This document shows, piece after piece, positions 43,157 to 51,455 of a stretch of 64,000 bases of DNA (positions are counted from its first letter, which is position 1; the number at the start of each line of letters is the position of its first letter). Below the pieces are notes generated by a model. The model was not told the DNA's origin and ran no database searches. It saw only the letters and a program-made list of their open reading frames with translations. The DNA is from Xylanibacter ruminicola Ga6B6 (GTDB lineage: Bacteria > Bacteroidota > Bacteroidia > Bacteroidales > Bacteroidaceae), in contig NZ_JHXD01000001.1 of the NCBI RefSeq assembly GCF_000687715.1, forward strand, positions 186,001-250,000. The letters are read 5' to 3'. Position numbers and translations under genes: made by a program.

Positions 43157-44416
43157 TTACTCAAACTCCGCGCGGAGTACATCCAGCAGCTGGTCGACGG
43201 TCTCTTCCTCCAGGTCGGCCTTCTCAATCAACATTTCACGTGGAGCATTGAGTACAGCCTTAGCTGTATCCAGTCCGATAGCTTTGATGGCATCGATAAC
43301 CCATTGGTCGATCTCGTCAGAGAACTCATCCAGGTAGATATCCTCATCGGCCTCGCCCTCGTTCAGTACGCGGAATACGTCGATGGTGTACTCAGTAAGC
43401 ATAGAGGCCAGCTTGATGTTCATACCGCCACGACCGATGGCCAGCGATACCTCCTCGGGCTGCAGATAAACCTCTGCCTTGTGGTTCTCCTGATCCAGGT
43501 TGATGCTCGAAATCTTAGCTGGGCTAAGTGCACGCTGGATAAACAGCTGGGTGTTGGCTGAGTAGTTGATCACGTCGATATTCTCGTTGCACAGCTCGCG
43601 AACGATACCGTGTACACGGCTACCCTTAACACCTACGCAGGCTCCTACTGGATCGATACGGTCGTCGTAGCTCTCAACAGCCACCTTGGCACGGTCGCCA
43701 GGGATACGGGCCACACGCTTGATGGTAATCAGACCGTCCTGAATCTCAGGAACCTCAGCCTCGAGCAAGCGCTCCAGGAATACAGGGCTTGTACGAGAGA
43801 GGATGATACGAGGGTTGTTGTTCTCGTTCTGTACCTCCTTTACTACGGCACGTACGGTCTCGCCCTTGTGGTAGTTGTCGCCAGGAATCTGCTCCTGCTT
43901 AGGCAAGTGCAACTCGTTACCCTCGTCGTCAATCAGCAGTACCTCGCGCTTCCAAATCTGGTAAACTTCACCGCTAACTACCTGGTGGACCTTATCCTTG
44001 TACTTCTGGTAGAGTGAGTCGTGCTCGAGCTCCAGAATCTTAGAGGCCAGAGTCTGACGTAGGTTCAGAATGGCACGGCGACCAAACTTAGCGAACTGTA
44101 CCTCCTCTGATACTTCCTCGCCAACCTCGTAGTCGGGCTCAATCTTCTGAGCCTCGCTCAGCTCAATCTCCTTGTTCTCATCCATCACCTCGCCATCGGG
44201 TACTACCACGCGGTTACGGTGAATCTCAAAGTCGCCCTTGTCGGGGTTTACAATCACGTCAAAATTCTCGTCCGAACCAAAAATCTTAGCGATAACGTTG
44301 CGGAAGCTTTCCTCCAGTACGCTCACCAGTGTGGTACGATCGATGTTCTTGGTTTCCTTGAATTCCTGGAAGGTCTCAATCATTGAGGGGCCCTTCTCTT
44401 CTTTTTTTACTGCCAT
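43157..44416 (-). CDS. nusA: Transcription termination/antitermination factor NusA
   Basis: A 419-residue NusA: N-terminal RNA polymerase-binding domain, S1 domain (about 135-200) and two KH domains with VGACVGVKGSRVHGIV and SLAIGRGGMNIKLASML. It ends with a short helical segment and lacks the acidic AR repeats of enterobacterial proteins, normal for this phylum. Confidence 0.96.
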   Translation of the reverse strand: MAVKKEEKGPSMIETFQEFKETKNIDRTTLVSVLEESFRNVIAKIFGSDENFDVIVNPDKGDFEIHRNRVVVPDGEVMDENKEIELSEAQKIEPDYEVGEEVSEEVQFAKFGRRAILNLRQTLASKILELEHDSLYQKYKDKVHQVVSGEVYQIWKREVLLIDDEGNELHLPKQEQIPGDNYHKGETVRAVVKEVQNENNNPRIILSRTSPVFLERLLEAEVPEIQDGLITIKRVARIPGDRAKVAVESYDDRIDPVGACVGVKGSRVHGIVRELCNENIDVINYSANTQLFIQRALSPAKISSINLDQENHKAEVYLQPEEVSLAIGRGGMNIKLASMLTEYTIDVFRVLNEGEADEDIYLDEFSDEIDQWVIDAIKAIGLDTAKAVLNAPREMLIEKADLEEETVDQLLDVLRAEFE

Positions 44417-44469
44417 TCTTATATTGTTTTTTTGATTTTTACATTATTACATTTTGCATTCTCTGCATT

Positions 44470-44937
44470 TTACTTAAAGGCTAATACGTACTTGGCGTAC
44501 TTAATCTCGTCCATTTGGTAGGTTTTATCTACATCTACCAGCACGGGGCGCTTCTTGCCTTCAATCTTCTGCTTTTCCTGTACGGTAATGGTGAAGCTTG
44601 GGGCATCTACTGTCTTCAGCACGCCCTGCACCTTCTTACCATCGGCTTGCAGCACCTCAAGGGTGTCGCCAATGTGGTTCATGTATTGCTGGGCTACCTT
44701 GAAAGGCTGACCTAAGCCGGCGCTGCCCACTTCCAGTTCGTATTCTCCGAGTTCCTCGCCCAGGCGCTCCTGCAGGAATCGGCTCAATGCTGCACAATCT
44801 TCAATCCATACACCATCGGCATGGTCAATCTCAATCACAATTCTGTCATCAGCTGCAAAGTTGATGTCAACCAGGAAGTACTCGTTGCCCTGCAACCACT
44901 CTTCCGTCAATGTCTGAATAATCTCTTTATTTATCAT
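44470..44937 (-). CDS. rimP: Ribosome maturation factor RimP
   Basis: A 155-residue RimP, needed for 30S subunit maturation. The N-terminal domain has DGVWIEDCAALSRFLQERL and the C-terminal SH3-like domain has YELEVGSAGLGQPF then KVQGVLKTV. First gene of the rimP-nusA-infB operon; preceded by a promoter and stem-loop leader. Confidence 0.94.
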   Translation of the reverse strand: MINKEIIQTLTEEWLQGNEYFLVDINFAADDRIVIEIDHADGVWIEDCAALSRFLQERLGEELGEYELEVGSAGLGQPFKVAQQYMNHIGDTLEVLQADGKKVQGVLKTVDAPSFTITVQEKQKIEGKKRPVLVDVDKTYQMDEIKYAKYVLAFK

Positions 44938-44958
44938 CTATCAGTTATTAAAATGTGA

Positions 44959-45008
44959 AATGAGAGACTCTTTCGAGCCTCTCATTCCGCTGAACGGGTG
45001 CAAAATTA
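44959..45008 (-). promoter_or_regulatory. Promoter and 5' stem-loop of the rimP-nusA-infB operon
   Basis: Minus-strand -7 box TAATTTTG (45008 to 45001). The transcript then meets a stem AATGAGAG-x-CTC-TTTC-GAG-x-CTCTCATT (44959-44986), 11 paired bases with one internal mismatch, about six bases from the predicted start. No T-run follows, so it is more likely a stabilising or regulatory leader than a terminator. Confidence 0.6.
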
Positions 45009-45047
45009 CGAATAATTCTGCAATCCTCCAAATTTTTCCACACTTTT

Positions 45048-46811
45048 TTATGCTAAATCACTAAAAATCATTCGTTTAGGGGCGTTTTTGGTGATATTTA
45101 CGGGCGATTTCTTCTGCAGCTGTATCAGCTGGGCAGTCTGCTTGGGCTTCTTGGGCTGCAGTATTTTCTTGTACTCCTCCTGATTCTTCAGCAGGCGTAT
45201 AGCCTCTTTCACCTGTTTGTCGTAGGCCAGGGCGGCCTCTATGGTGCCGCGCTGGTAGTAGTAGGCGGCAATGATATCAGTCTCCAGCACCTGTCGCAGC
45301 ACCTTCTCGTGTTTATCCAGGTCGGTAGCTACGTTGTGGTTCAGCTGCTTCTCCAGCTCATCAAAAGTCTGCTTGGCATCATCGTAGTAGCCCTCAAACT
45401 TGGCGGTCTTTACCAGTTCGGCCAACTGCTTCTTGCTCACTGGGTCGTAAGTAAAGCCGCTCTTGATTACGCGGGCCTTGAACTCCTGCCAGTCGGCATC
45501 GCTGATGTGGAACTCGGTAGCAGGTGCTATCTGCGGGTGTTTGGCAATGTAATCCACCACGTAGTCGAACATCACCTCGGTACTGTCCTGACCGCTGGCG
45601 CTCAGGTAGAAGGCAATGTTAGGTATGGTGTCGCCCTTCAGTTCTACATCGGGCATAATACCACCGCCATCGCGCACCTCGCGGCCGTTGCGGGTGTAGA
45701 ACACCTTGGTGAGCGAGTCGGGTATATGCTCCTGATAGCCCATGCCGCGCTTGTAGTTGTAAGCCTGAATGCAGCGTCCGCTGGGAATGTAGTATTTCGA
45801 GGTGGTTACCTTCATGTTGGTATTGTAAGGCAGGTCGATAGGTATCTGCACCAATCCTTTACCATACGTACGCGTACCTAATATAATGGCGCGATCCAGA
45901 TCCTGCAGCGCGCCGCTGGTAATCTCACTGGCCGATGCAGTCTCTCCGTTTACCAGTACCACCATCGGCATCACGGTGTCAACAGGCTCTACGCGTGTTT
46001 CGTATCCCTTGCTGGCCTGGCGCAGTTTTCCACGGTTCTCAACTACCTTTACGCCTTTTGCCAACCAGATGTTCAGAATGTCCACTGCTTCCTGCTCCGA
46101 TCCGCCGCCATTGCCGCGCAGGTCGAATATCAGCGATGTGGCACCCTGTTTCTTCAAATCCACGAATGCACGACGCACCTCCTTGGCGCATCCTTCGGTA
46201 AACTGGTTCAGCACGATGTAGCCCACGCCATCCTTTACACCGTAGTAGGGCAGTTCGGGAAGTTTGATGTTGCGACGTGTAATCTTAAAGTTCATTAGCT
46301 TACCCGTGCTGGGGCGCATGGCCTTCAGTACAAAGGTAGTGCCAGGCTCGCCACGCAGATGACTGCTCACGTAGCCCACCTCTTTCGATATCATCATCGA
46401 GTCGTCGATACTCAGTATGATGTCGCCCTTCTTCAGTCCGGCCTCGGCGGCAGGCATGTTCTCGTATGGCTCGTCAATCACCACACGGTCCAGTTTCTGG
46501 TGTTTGCGCACCACGGCGCCTATACCCGCATACTTACCCGTAAGCATCTGTCGCAGGTTCTTGGTTTCGTCCTGTGCGTAGTATTCGGTATAGGGGTCAA
46601 GACTGCGCAACATGGCGTTAATGGCTGTGCCCACCGTTTCCTTGGGGTTCAGCGTATCCACATACAGCAGGTCCAGATTCTTATATACGTGGTTCAGTAT
46701 ATCCAGCTGCTTAGCCACCTCAAAGTTATGGTCGCTGGTTTTCTGGGCCATTGTGGCGGTGGTGGATAGGGCCATCGCGCAAAGAGCTATCATTAATCGT
46801 TTCTTCATCAT
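45048..46811 (-). CDS. S41-family C-terminal processing protease (PDZ domain)
   Basis: A 587-residue exported serine protease (signal MKKRLMIALCAMALSTTATMA). It has a PDZ domain (about residues 95-175; AGLKKGDIILSIDD) and a catalytic S41 domain with Ser in GETASASEITSGAL and Lys in GTRTYGKGLVQ. The C-terminal 200 residues are helical. It resembles Tsp/CtpA proteases of the periplasm. A minus-strand -7 box TAATTTTG lies at 46844 to 46837. Confidence 0.92.
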   Translation of the reverse strand: MMKKRLMIALCAMALSTTATMAQKTSDHNFEVAKQLDILNHVYKNLDLLYVDTLNPKETVGTAINAMLRSLDPYTEYYAQDETKNLRQMLTGKYAGIGAVVRKHQKLDRVVIDEPYENMPAAEAGLKKGDIILSIDDSMMISKEVGYVSSHLRGEPGTTFVLKAMRPSTGKLMNFKITRRNIKLPELPYYGVKDGVGYIVLNQFTEGCAKEVRRAFVDLKKQGATSLIFDLRGNGGGSEQEAVDILNIWLAKGVKVVENRGKLRQASKGYETRVEPVDTVMPMVVLVNGETASASEITSGALQDLDRAIILGTRTYGKGLVQIPIDLPYNTNMKVTTSKYYIPSGRCIQAYNYKRGMGYQEHIPDSLTKVFYTRNGREVRDGGGIMPDVELKGDTIPNIAFYLSASGQDSTEVMFDYVVDYIAKHPQIAPATEFHISDADWQEFKARVIKSGFTYDPVSKKQLAELVKTAKFEGYYDDAKQTFDELEKQLNHNVATDLDKHEKVLRQVLETDIIAAYYYQRGTIEAALAYDKQVKEAIRLLKNQEEYKKILQPKKPKQTAQLIQLQKKSPVNITKNAPKRMIFSDLA

Positions 46812-46925
46812 CCTATATAATTAATGTTTATGGCTGCAAAATTACAAGATTTACGGCGAAAAACGTGCATTTTTGTCTGAAAAATGAAAAAAATTAAGGT
46901 TTATAGTCATTTTTTTCCAAAAAAG

Positions 46926-46957
46926 TTTGGTAGTTTCAAAAAATCCTCGTACTTTTG
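46926..46957 (+). promoter_or_regulatory. tRNA-Asn promoter (-33 TTTGG, -7 TACTTTTG)
   Basis: TTTGG at 46926-46930 and TACTTTTG at 46950-46957, with the same 19-base spacing and the same AAAAGTTTGG context as the tRNA-Leu promoter. Confidence 0.65.
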
Positions 46958-46979
46958 CACCCGCTTAACAGCAATACCT

Positions 46980-47053
46980 GCTTCAGTAGCTCAGTTGGTT
47001 AGAGCACCTGACTGTTAATCAGGGGGTCGTTGGTTCAAGCCCATCCTGAAGCG
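46980..47053 (+). tRNA. tRNA-Asn (anticodon GTT)
   Basis: A 74-base tRNA. The acceptor GCTTCAG pairs with CTGAAGC, the D-arm is GCTC-AGTTGGTTA-GAGC, the anticodon stem CCTGA/TCAGG encloses CTGTTAA, and the T-arm is GTTGG-TTCAAGC-CCATC with one T-T mismatch. CCA is not encoded. Confidence 0.93.
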
Positions 47054-47057
47054 CTTA

Positions 47058-47086
47058 AGTCCCAATCGGAAGGTTGGGACTTTTTT
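47058..47086 (+). terminator. Intrinsic terminator after tRNA-Asn
   Basis: AGTCCCAA-TCGGAAGG-TTGGGACT followed by seven or more Ts: an eight-base perfect stem with T-run. Confidence 0.93.
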
Positions 47087-47140
47087 TGTATTTAACAAAA
47101 AAATAACGTTCGGTTAACCCTTTTTGCCATCGAAAGTAGT

Positions 47141-47148
47141 TATCTTTG
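47141..47148 (+). promoter_or_regulatory. -7 box for the small membrane protein
   Basis: TATCTTTG, 30 bases before the ATG at 47179. Confidence 0.55.
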
Positions 47149-47178
47149 CACCGTCAATCAATAAATAAGAGATATAAA

Positions 47179-47472
47179 ATGATGAAAGCAACGGATAAAC
47201 AATCGATTATTATGGCATGCGTATTCCTTAGTGTGCCATTCCTCAATATGCTTAGTAACCTCCAGTTTATGGGGTGGGGCTATATGGTAGGCAGCGCATT
47301 CTATGTAGCATTGTTGTTCACTATGGCAGTTGTCTTAATTAAGTATGCCACATCCAACGAGCAGATGCATTTTTCGACCGCATTGCTTAAGTGCGCCAGT
47401 AAATATTGGGCTTTCGCCTTTTCCTTCATGATGCTGATACTGGTGTTTATCAAATATGTTATTATGAATTAG
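47179..47472 (+). CDS. Small inner-membrane protein
   Basis: A 97-residue protein with three hydrophobic segments (about 10-28, 34-58, 77-95), beginning MMKATDKQSIIMACVFLS. It looks like the first part of DUF4199-type membrane proteins but is shorter, and I cannot assign it firmly. The start is placed after the TATCTTTG box; a longer frame would begin at the promoter. A hairpin AGAGGA...CATTC-GTTGT-GAATG...TCCTCT (47478-47512) follows the stop. Confidence 0.65.
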   Translation: MMKATDKQSIIMACVFLSVPFLNMLSNLQFMGWGYMVGSAFYVALLFTMAVVLIKYATSNEQMHFSTALLKCASKYWAFAFSFMMLILVFIKYVIMN

Positions 47473-47534
47473 AAGCGAGAGGAATGGCATTCGTTGTGAA
47501 TGTCGGTCCTCTTGTGGTTGGGGCTAAACCATCC

Positions 47535-47645
47535 TTAGAATGGTCCGTGGCCCATGCAGCTGGTGGTGCCCAGTGCCGTTGCTATCGCTGTAGCAATCGA
47601 TGCTATCAACTGCACAATAAACTTCAATGTCTCCTTCTTACTCAT
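47535..47645 (-). CDS. Smalltalk-type small protein
   Basis: A 36-residue protein, MSKKETLKFIVQLIASIA..., with a single hydrophobic helix ending LGTTSC. This is the pattern of the smalltalk family (basic start, KETxK, long hydrophobic stretch, GxTSC), small Bacteroidota proteins normally placed between an HU-like DNA-binding gene and an amidase gene on the same strand. Here the HU-like gene survives only as a tail and no amidase follows. It is read from bases 47645 down to 47535. Confidence 0.75.
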   Translation of the reverse strand: MSKKETLKFIVQLIASIATAIATALGTTSCMGHGPF

Positions 47646-47750
47646 AATGTTTCATGTTTCGCTCGACATTCCGTAGGGTGGCGCTTGCTACCGAAGGGAC
47701 GCAAGAATCTTTAATGTTTAATGAGTAGGGCGGGGCTTGCGCCCCAACCC

Positions 47751-47837
47751 TTAGTCTCCGATGGGTTCGTTACCGCCACCCTGGTTGCCGCCGCCGGTAT
47801 TGCCTCCGGTATTACCGCCAGTGCTTGGCTGGGACTC
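47751..47837 (-). pseudogene. 3' remnant of an HU-like DNA-binding protein gene
   Basis: Read on the minus strand, about 28 codons give ESQPSTGGNTGGNTGGGN and continue QGGGNEPIGD before a stop at 47753-47751. Such Gly/Asn tails end the HU-family proteins that precede smalltalk genes. The HU fold itself is missing: at about 47834 the sequence becomes the start of an M15 peptidase gene on the other strand. Confidence 0.6.
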
Positions 47838-48253
47838 TTGGTGAGATGTGCAAAACAAGTGTGAAGTACAAGAATGTGCCTAATGAGGTACAAGTTGAGA
47901 ACCTGAAGCGCCTTTGCAGTTGGCTGGAGATGCTGCGAAGTGAGTGGAACCGACGATATGGAGAGGGTAATGACCCCATTATCATCAACTGTGGATTCCG
48001 TTCGGAGGCGGTTAATAATGTGATTGGAGGTGTGGCTACCAGTAACCATCTTACTGGCTGTGCAGCCGATATCCGCGTGGCTGGCATGGAGCAACTTATC
48101 CGATATGCCACCATCCTGCTCGATGTCAGCGATCAGTCGAGAGAAGACTTTGACGAGCTGCTGTTAGAGTATTCGCCCAGGGGCGGCTATTGGCTCCACT
48201 TTGCCGTAAAATCAAAGGGGAATCGACGAAAAGTAAGGCTTATACAGGCGTAA
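47825..48253 (+). CDS. M15-type (D-Ala-D-Ala carboxypeptidase-like) peptidase, start lost
   Basis: About 142 codons encoding a peptidase M15A-like domain: LGEMCKTSVKYKNVP, IINCGFRSEAVNNVIGG, NHLTGCAADIRVAG (zinc ligands His and Asp) and WLHFAVKSKG (third His). The family start (M..FTLGEM) is missing: homology begins at TLGEM (47834) and only a TTG at 47825 precedes it in frame. It may be silent or use ATG 47846. It is terminated by the hairpin at 48262. Enzymes of this type cut peptidoglycan and are frequent on phages and integrative elements. Confidence 0.7.
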   Translation: MAGTLGEMCKTSVKYKNVPNEVQVENLKRLCSWLEMLRSEWNRRYGEGNDPIIINCGFRSEAVNNVIGGVATSNHLTGCAADIRVAGMEQLIRYATILLDVSDQSREDFDELLLEYSPRGGYWLHFAVKSKGNRRKVRLIQA

Positions 48254-48261
48254 AATAGTAA

Positions 48262-48303
48262 CCGCCGATGTATCTCGAAAAAGATGCGTCGGCGGCTTTT
48301 TTA
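48262..48303 (+). terminator. Intrinsic terminator after the M15 gene
   Basis: CCGCCGA...ATCT-CGAAAA-AGAT...TCGGCGG followed by CTTTTTTA. The T-run reaches the stop codon of the convergent tfoX-like gene. Confidence 0.88.
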
Positions 48304-48621
48304 TTTCTTCTTCTTGGGCTTTGGCTCAGGGAGATGTTTGCAGGTTTCTTTGACCAGGGCGGATAGGTAGCCGTGATCGTCTACATCGGCGATGTAGAAG
48401 TAGGGCTTGGCACCGGGGTAGGGTGGGCGCATATCGATGGTGCGCAGCATCTCACGTACGGCATCGGTGGGCTTCAGATAAAAGTGGTCGTCGCAAATCA
48501 AACCGAATATCTTGCCATCGCAATAGATGCCGTAGTCGCCAAACATCTTCTTGGCTACAATCTCGCCTGCACCGTTACACTGGTCGGCGATATATTGTAC
48601 AAAATCTGCATTACTTGCCAT
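48301..48621 (-). CDS. TfoX/Sxy N-terminal-domain protein
   Basis: A 106-residue protein with the TfoX_N fold pattern: AKKMFGDYGIYCDGKIFGLICDDHFYLKP and PYPGAKPYFYI. In gammaproteobacteria Sxy/TfoX controls competence, but stand-alone TfoX_N proteins are widespread and of unknown function. It ends in a Lys-rich tail (PKPKKKK). It is downstream of, and on the same strand as, the Fn3-like lipoprotein gene. Confidence 0.88.
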   Translation of the reverse strand: MASNADFVQYIADQCNGAGEIVAKKMFGDYGIYCDGKIFGLICDDHFYLKPTDAVREMLRTIDMRPPYPGAKPYFYIADVDDHGYLSALVKETCKHLPEPKPKKKK

Positions 48622-48630
48622 ACGTTGTTT

Positions 48631-50010
48631 TTATTCTGGTAATGTGGTAAAACTCTTAACTGAAGATTTAAACCAATCGGCGTAACCAAATCGCAGGGTG
48701 CAAAGGGCCGAGAAGCTGTAATAATAGGTGGTGTTAGGCTGCAGTTTGGAGAGTGTAAGCACAAACTGGTTGCCTACCCTGGGGGCGGTAGTCAGGTTTA
48801 TCAGGTTGTTCTTGTCCTTACCGTAGTACACTGACGCCCACTGCTCGCTGTCAAAACCCTCGGCATCCATGAAGCAGGTGATGGTGGCCGAAGTAGAGGT
48901 AATATTGGTAGCCTCGCCTGGCAGGATATGGTCGGCGGGATTATCGGTTTTAAATACATGTTTCTCACTCTCGGCTACCGTATAACCATTCTTGATGGCC
49001 CCAATCCAGCACTCGTAGCTGCGACCATAGGTGATGGCATCCAGCACTAGCGACAGTTTATTGCCATTCTTCTTCATATCTTCAGTCAGTATCCAGCTGT
49101 CGCCAACCTCATGGTAAAACAGCTTGTATTCCAGTCCTGTCTCTATGAGATGCGTGGTGCCCGTCAATTCGGCGTAAATAAACTTAGCATCGATGTTGTC
49201 GATGGTCATCAGTCCGTCGCGATTGCCTGTGGTAAAACTCTTTACGGGGCCCAGTTTACATGCAAGCTGATCGCCGCAAAGCACGCAGGCGCAATAATAA
49301 TACGTGGTGTTCGATTTTAGTTTGTCGAGAACAAGTTTCTGGCTGGAAACGCCTGCGGTAGCCGATGTGAACAGCAATAAGCCTTGCTCAAAATCGTTGT
49401 TGTTCAGCATGACTTGTTTGCTGTCGAGCAGGTCTTTTTCAGTAGAATACAGCACGCCGTACATGACATTATCGTATTGTGATGGTAAGGCTGATGTGTT
49501 GCTGAATTTAACGTCAACGTTTGCCTTGTCGTAGCTTACACCACTAACCTCTTCGGCACTTAAAATCAACTCCATGGGCAGTGTAACGAAAGGCTGTGTT
49601 TCGCCATAAAGGCGTTCGGCGCCAAACTCTAAAAATGTACGGACGTAGTACTGGGTGCCAGGAATAAGTCCAAAGGCTGTGGCCACAAAGTGGCTGCCCT
49701 GCAACTCGTCGACATAGCCCGACAGGCTGTTGTTGGCCTCGAAGCGTGGTGATGTTGAAAGCTCTACACCAAACTGCATGGGCATGCCGTTAGCATACGC
49801 TTGGGGCAGGTTGTCGGAATAATACTCGCCCGAAAGCGTGGCATAGGTCATACCGATGATTTCAACTGGGTTGGTCACAATATACTTGCCATCATGCTTC
49901 TGGCCATTGTCGTCGCCCGAGCATGAAACTACCGTAAATCCACACATTAACACTGCGATAAGCCAAATACGACTCATCAGAACAGAAAAAGTTCTTGTTG
50001 CATAATTCAT
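48631..50010 (-). CDS. Lipoprotein with repeated Fn3-like domains
   Basis: A 459-residue lipoprotein (signal with LMCGFTVVSC) made of about four fibronectin-III-like beta domains, each ending in a motif such as LQPNTTYYYSFSALC, LKSNTTYYYCACVLC or LIPGTQYYVRTFLEF. These are surface or periplasmic adhesive/structural proteins; no catalytic motif. The Met at 50010 or that at 49977 could be the start. A minus-strand -7 box TACCTTTG (50060 to 50053) supports the former. Confidence 0.8.
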   Translation of the reverse strand: MNYATRTFSVLMSRIWLIAVLMCGFTVVSCSGDDNGQKHDGKYIVTNPVEIIGMTYATLSGEYYSDNLPQAYANGMPMQFGVELSTSPRFEANNSLSGYVDELQGSHFVATAFGLIPGTQYYVRTFLEFGAERLYGETQPFVTLPMELILSAEEVSGVSYDKANVDVKFSNTSALPSQYDNVMYGVLYSTEKDLLDSKQVMLNNNDFEQGLLLFTSATAGVSSQKLVLDKLKSNTTYYYCACVLCGDQLACKLGPVKSFTTGNRDGLMTIDNIDAKFIYAELTGTTHLIETGLEYKLFYHEVGDSWILTEDMKKNGNKLSLVLDAITYGRSYECWIGAIKNGYTVAESEKHVFKTDNPADHILPGEATNITSTSATITCFMDAEGFDSEQWASVYYGKDKNNLINLTTAPRVGNQFVLTLSKLQPNTTYYYSFSALCTLRFGYADWFKSSVKSFTTLPE

Positions 50011-50095
50011 TGTTTTTGTTAATCTCTTTAATTCAAGTAATTCAATCGGCTGCAAAGGTAACAAAAGTATTTGTAACCCGCAAACTTTTTATGGA

Positions 50096-51265
50096 TTACT
50101 TGAACAGATACTGGGCGAATTGGTGGAGTGATTTTCGCCAGGGCTGCCATTCGTGGTCGCCAGGGTAGGCGGCAAAGCGTACCTGGATGCCTGCATCCTG
50201 CATCTTTTTTACGATGTTGCGGGTGTGGCTGATGCGTGGATCTTGCTCGCCGCAGGTGATGAAGAACACATCGAGATTCTTGTTAAAGCCCTGTACATCG
50301 GATAGCATGCCTGGTACTTCTTTCTCTAAGTCGAAGTTTGAGGCACCTTGGATGCCGCCGAACATGCCTGTTGAGAACACACCTACATTGGCAAATACCT
50401 CGGGTGAACGCAGGCCGATATAGAACGACTGACCGCCACCCATCGACAGACCGCACATGGCGCGATACTTGCGTTCGGGCTTGGCACGGTAGTTCTTTTC
50501 AACAAAAGGTATCACGTTGTCAATCAGCTCGTTGCGGAAGTTCTGCATGCCCTGCCAGCTGTAGCCGCCACCAAAGCCGCCGCTGCGTGCCTGCACGTTG
50601 CTGTTGGCACTAACCACAATCATCGGAACGGCCTTACCTGCAGCAATCAGATTGTCCATAATCTGTGCCGTTCGGCCTTGCTCCATCCAGCCGCGATGGT
50701 CCTCGCCACCACCATGCTGAATGTAAACCACGGGGTACTGCTGAGTGCTCTCGTTATAGCCTGCCGGGGTGTAGATCATCAGGGGGCGATAGGTTTCGTC
50801 TACCTTTGAATAGTAGTAAACGGTGCGCACCTCGCCGCGTGGCACATCCTGCACTTCGAAGTCGGCACAGCCATCCTCTTTTATCTCGATGGCGCTCGAC
50901 CATCGGCTGCAGCCGTAGAACGTCTGACTGGCGGGATCGGCTACCGATACACCGTCAATCAGCAGAAAATAATAGTGGAATCCTGGCACTTGGGGCTTGG
51001 TGGTTACACGCCACGTACCACGCTCGTCGCGTGTCATGTCGTACTTGGTGCCGCACAGGTCAATCTGTACCTTCTGGGCCTCAGGGGCATTAACGCGAAA
51101 CATCACGCTAGCATCCTTAAGCACACGTGGATAGCTGTTACGGTTGACGTTGGTTACTGGCGAGTACGATCCCTCAGGAAAGTTCTCTTTGGCAAATGGT
51201 TGTGCTGCCATCTGGGTGCAGCAAACGGCCGCAAACAAAGCGGCCAGCAAAACTTTTGTTCTCAT
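50096..51265 (-). CDS. Carbohydrate esterase family 1-type enzyme
   Basis: A 389-residue exported alpha/beta-hydrolase (signal MRTKVLLAALFAAVCCTQMAA). It has an N-terminal early-set/CBM48-like domain (about 40-130, VMFRVNAPEAQKVQIDLCG) and an esterase D-type domain with nucleophile GLSMGGGQS and the late His in YPGDHEWQPWRKSL. This layout is typical of feruloyl/acetyl xylan esterases of polysaccharide-degrading Bacteroidota. The start at 51265 directly precedes the signal peptide; -7 box TATCTTTG at 51307 to 51300. Confidence 0.88.
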   Translation of the reverse strand: MRTKVLLAALFAAVCCTQMAAQPFAKENFPEGSYSPVTNVNRNSYPRVLKDASVMFRVNAPEAQKVQIDLCGTKYDMTRDERGTWRVTTKPQVPGFHYYFLLIDGVSVADPASQTFYGCSRWSSAIEIKEDGCADFEVQDVPRGEVRTVYYYSKVDETYRPLMIYTPAGYNESTQQYPVVYIQHGGGEDHRGWMEQGRTAQIMDNLIAAGKAVPMIVVSANSNVQARSGGFGGGYSWQGMQNFRNELIDNVIPFVEKNYRAKPERKYRAMCGLSMGGGQSFYIGLRSPEVFANVGVFSTGMFGGIQGASNFDLEKEVPGMLSDVQGFNKNLDVFFITCGEQDPRISHTRNIVKKMQDAGIQVRFAAYPGDHEWQPWRKSLHQFAQYLFK

Positions 51266-51404
51266 ATATACAAAAAGAAAAATTGTTAACTTGATGTTGC
51301 AAAGATAATTGTTTTTTGCGAACCGAACGTATTGATATACAGAGTTTTTTGTTTTTTTATCAATAAACATGGATGCGTAATGCGGCTATGTTTGTTTTTT
51401 TTCG

Positions 51405-51412
51405 TAACTTTG
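51405..51412 (+). promoter_or_regulatory. -7 box of gpmI promoter
   Basis: TAACTTTG, 43 bases before the gpmI ATG, in the gap divergent from the CE1 gene. Confidence 0.5.
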
Positions 51413-51455
51413 CACGCGATTTAAAGAACGTTCGTTTAAAAATAGATATAAGATT

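Noticed and set aside
47825..48253. M15 peptidase as an intact gene starting at TTG 47825
   Set aside because: Family homology starts abruptly at TLGEM and the upstream bases belong to an HU-like tail on the other strand, so an intact native start is unlikely.
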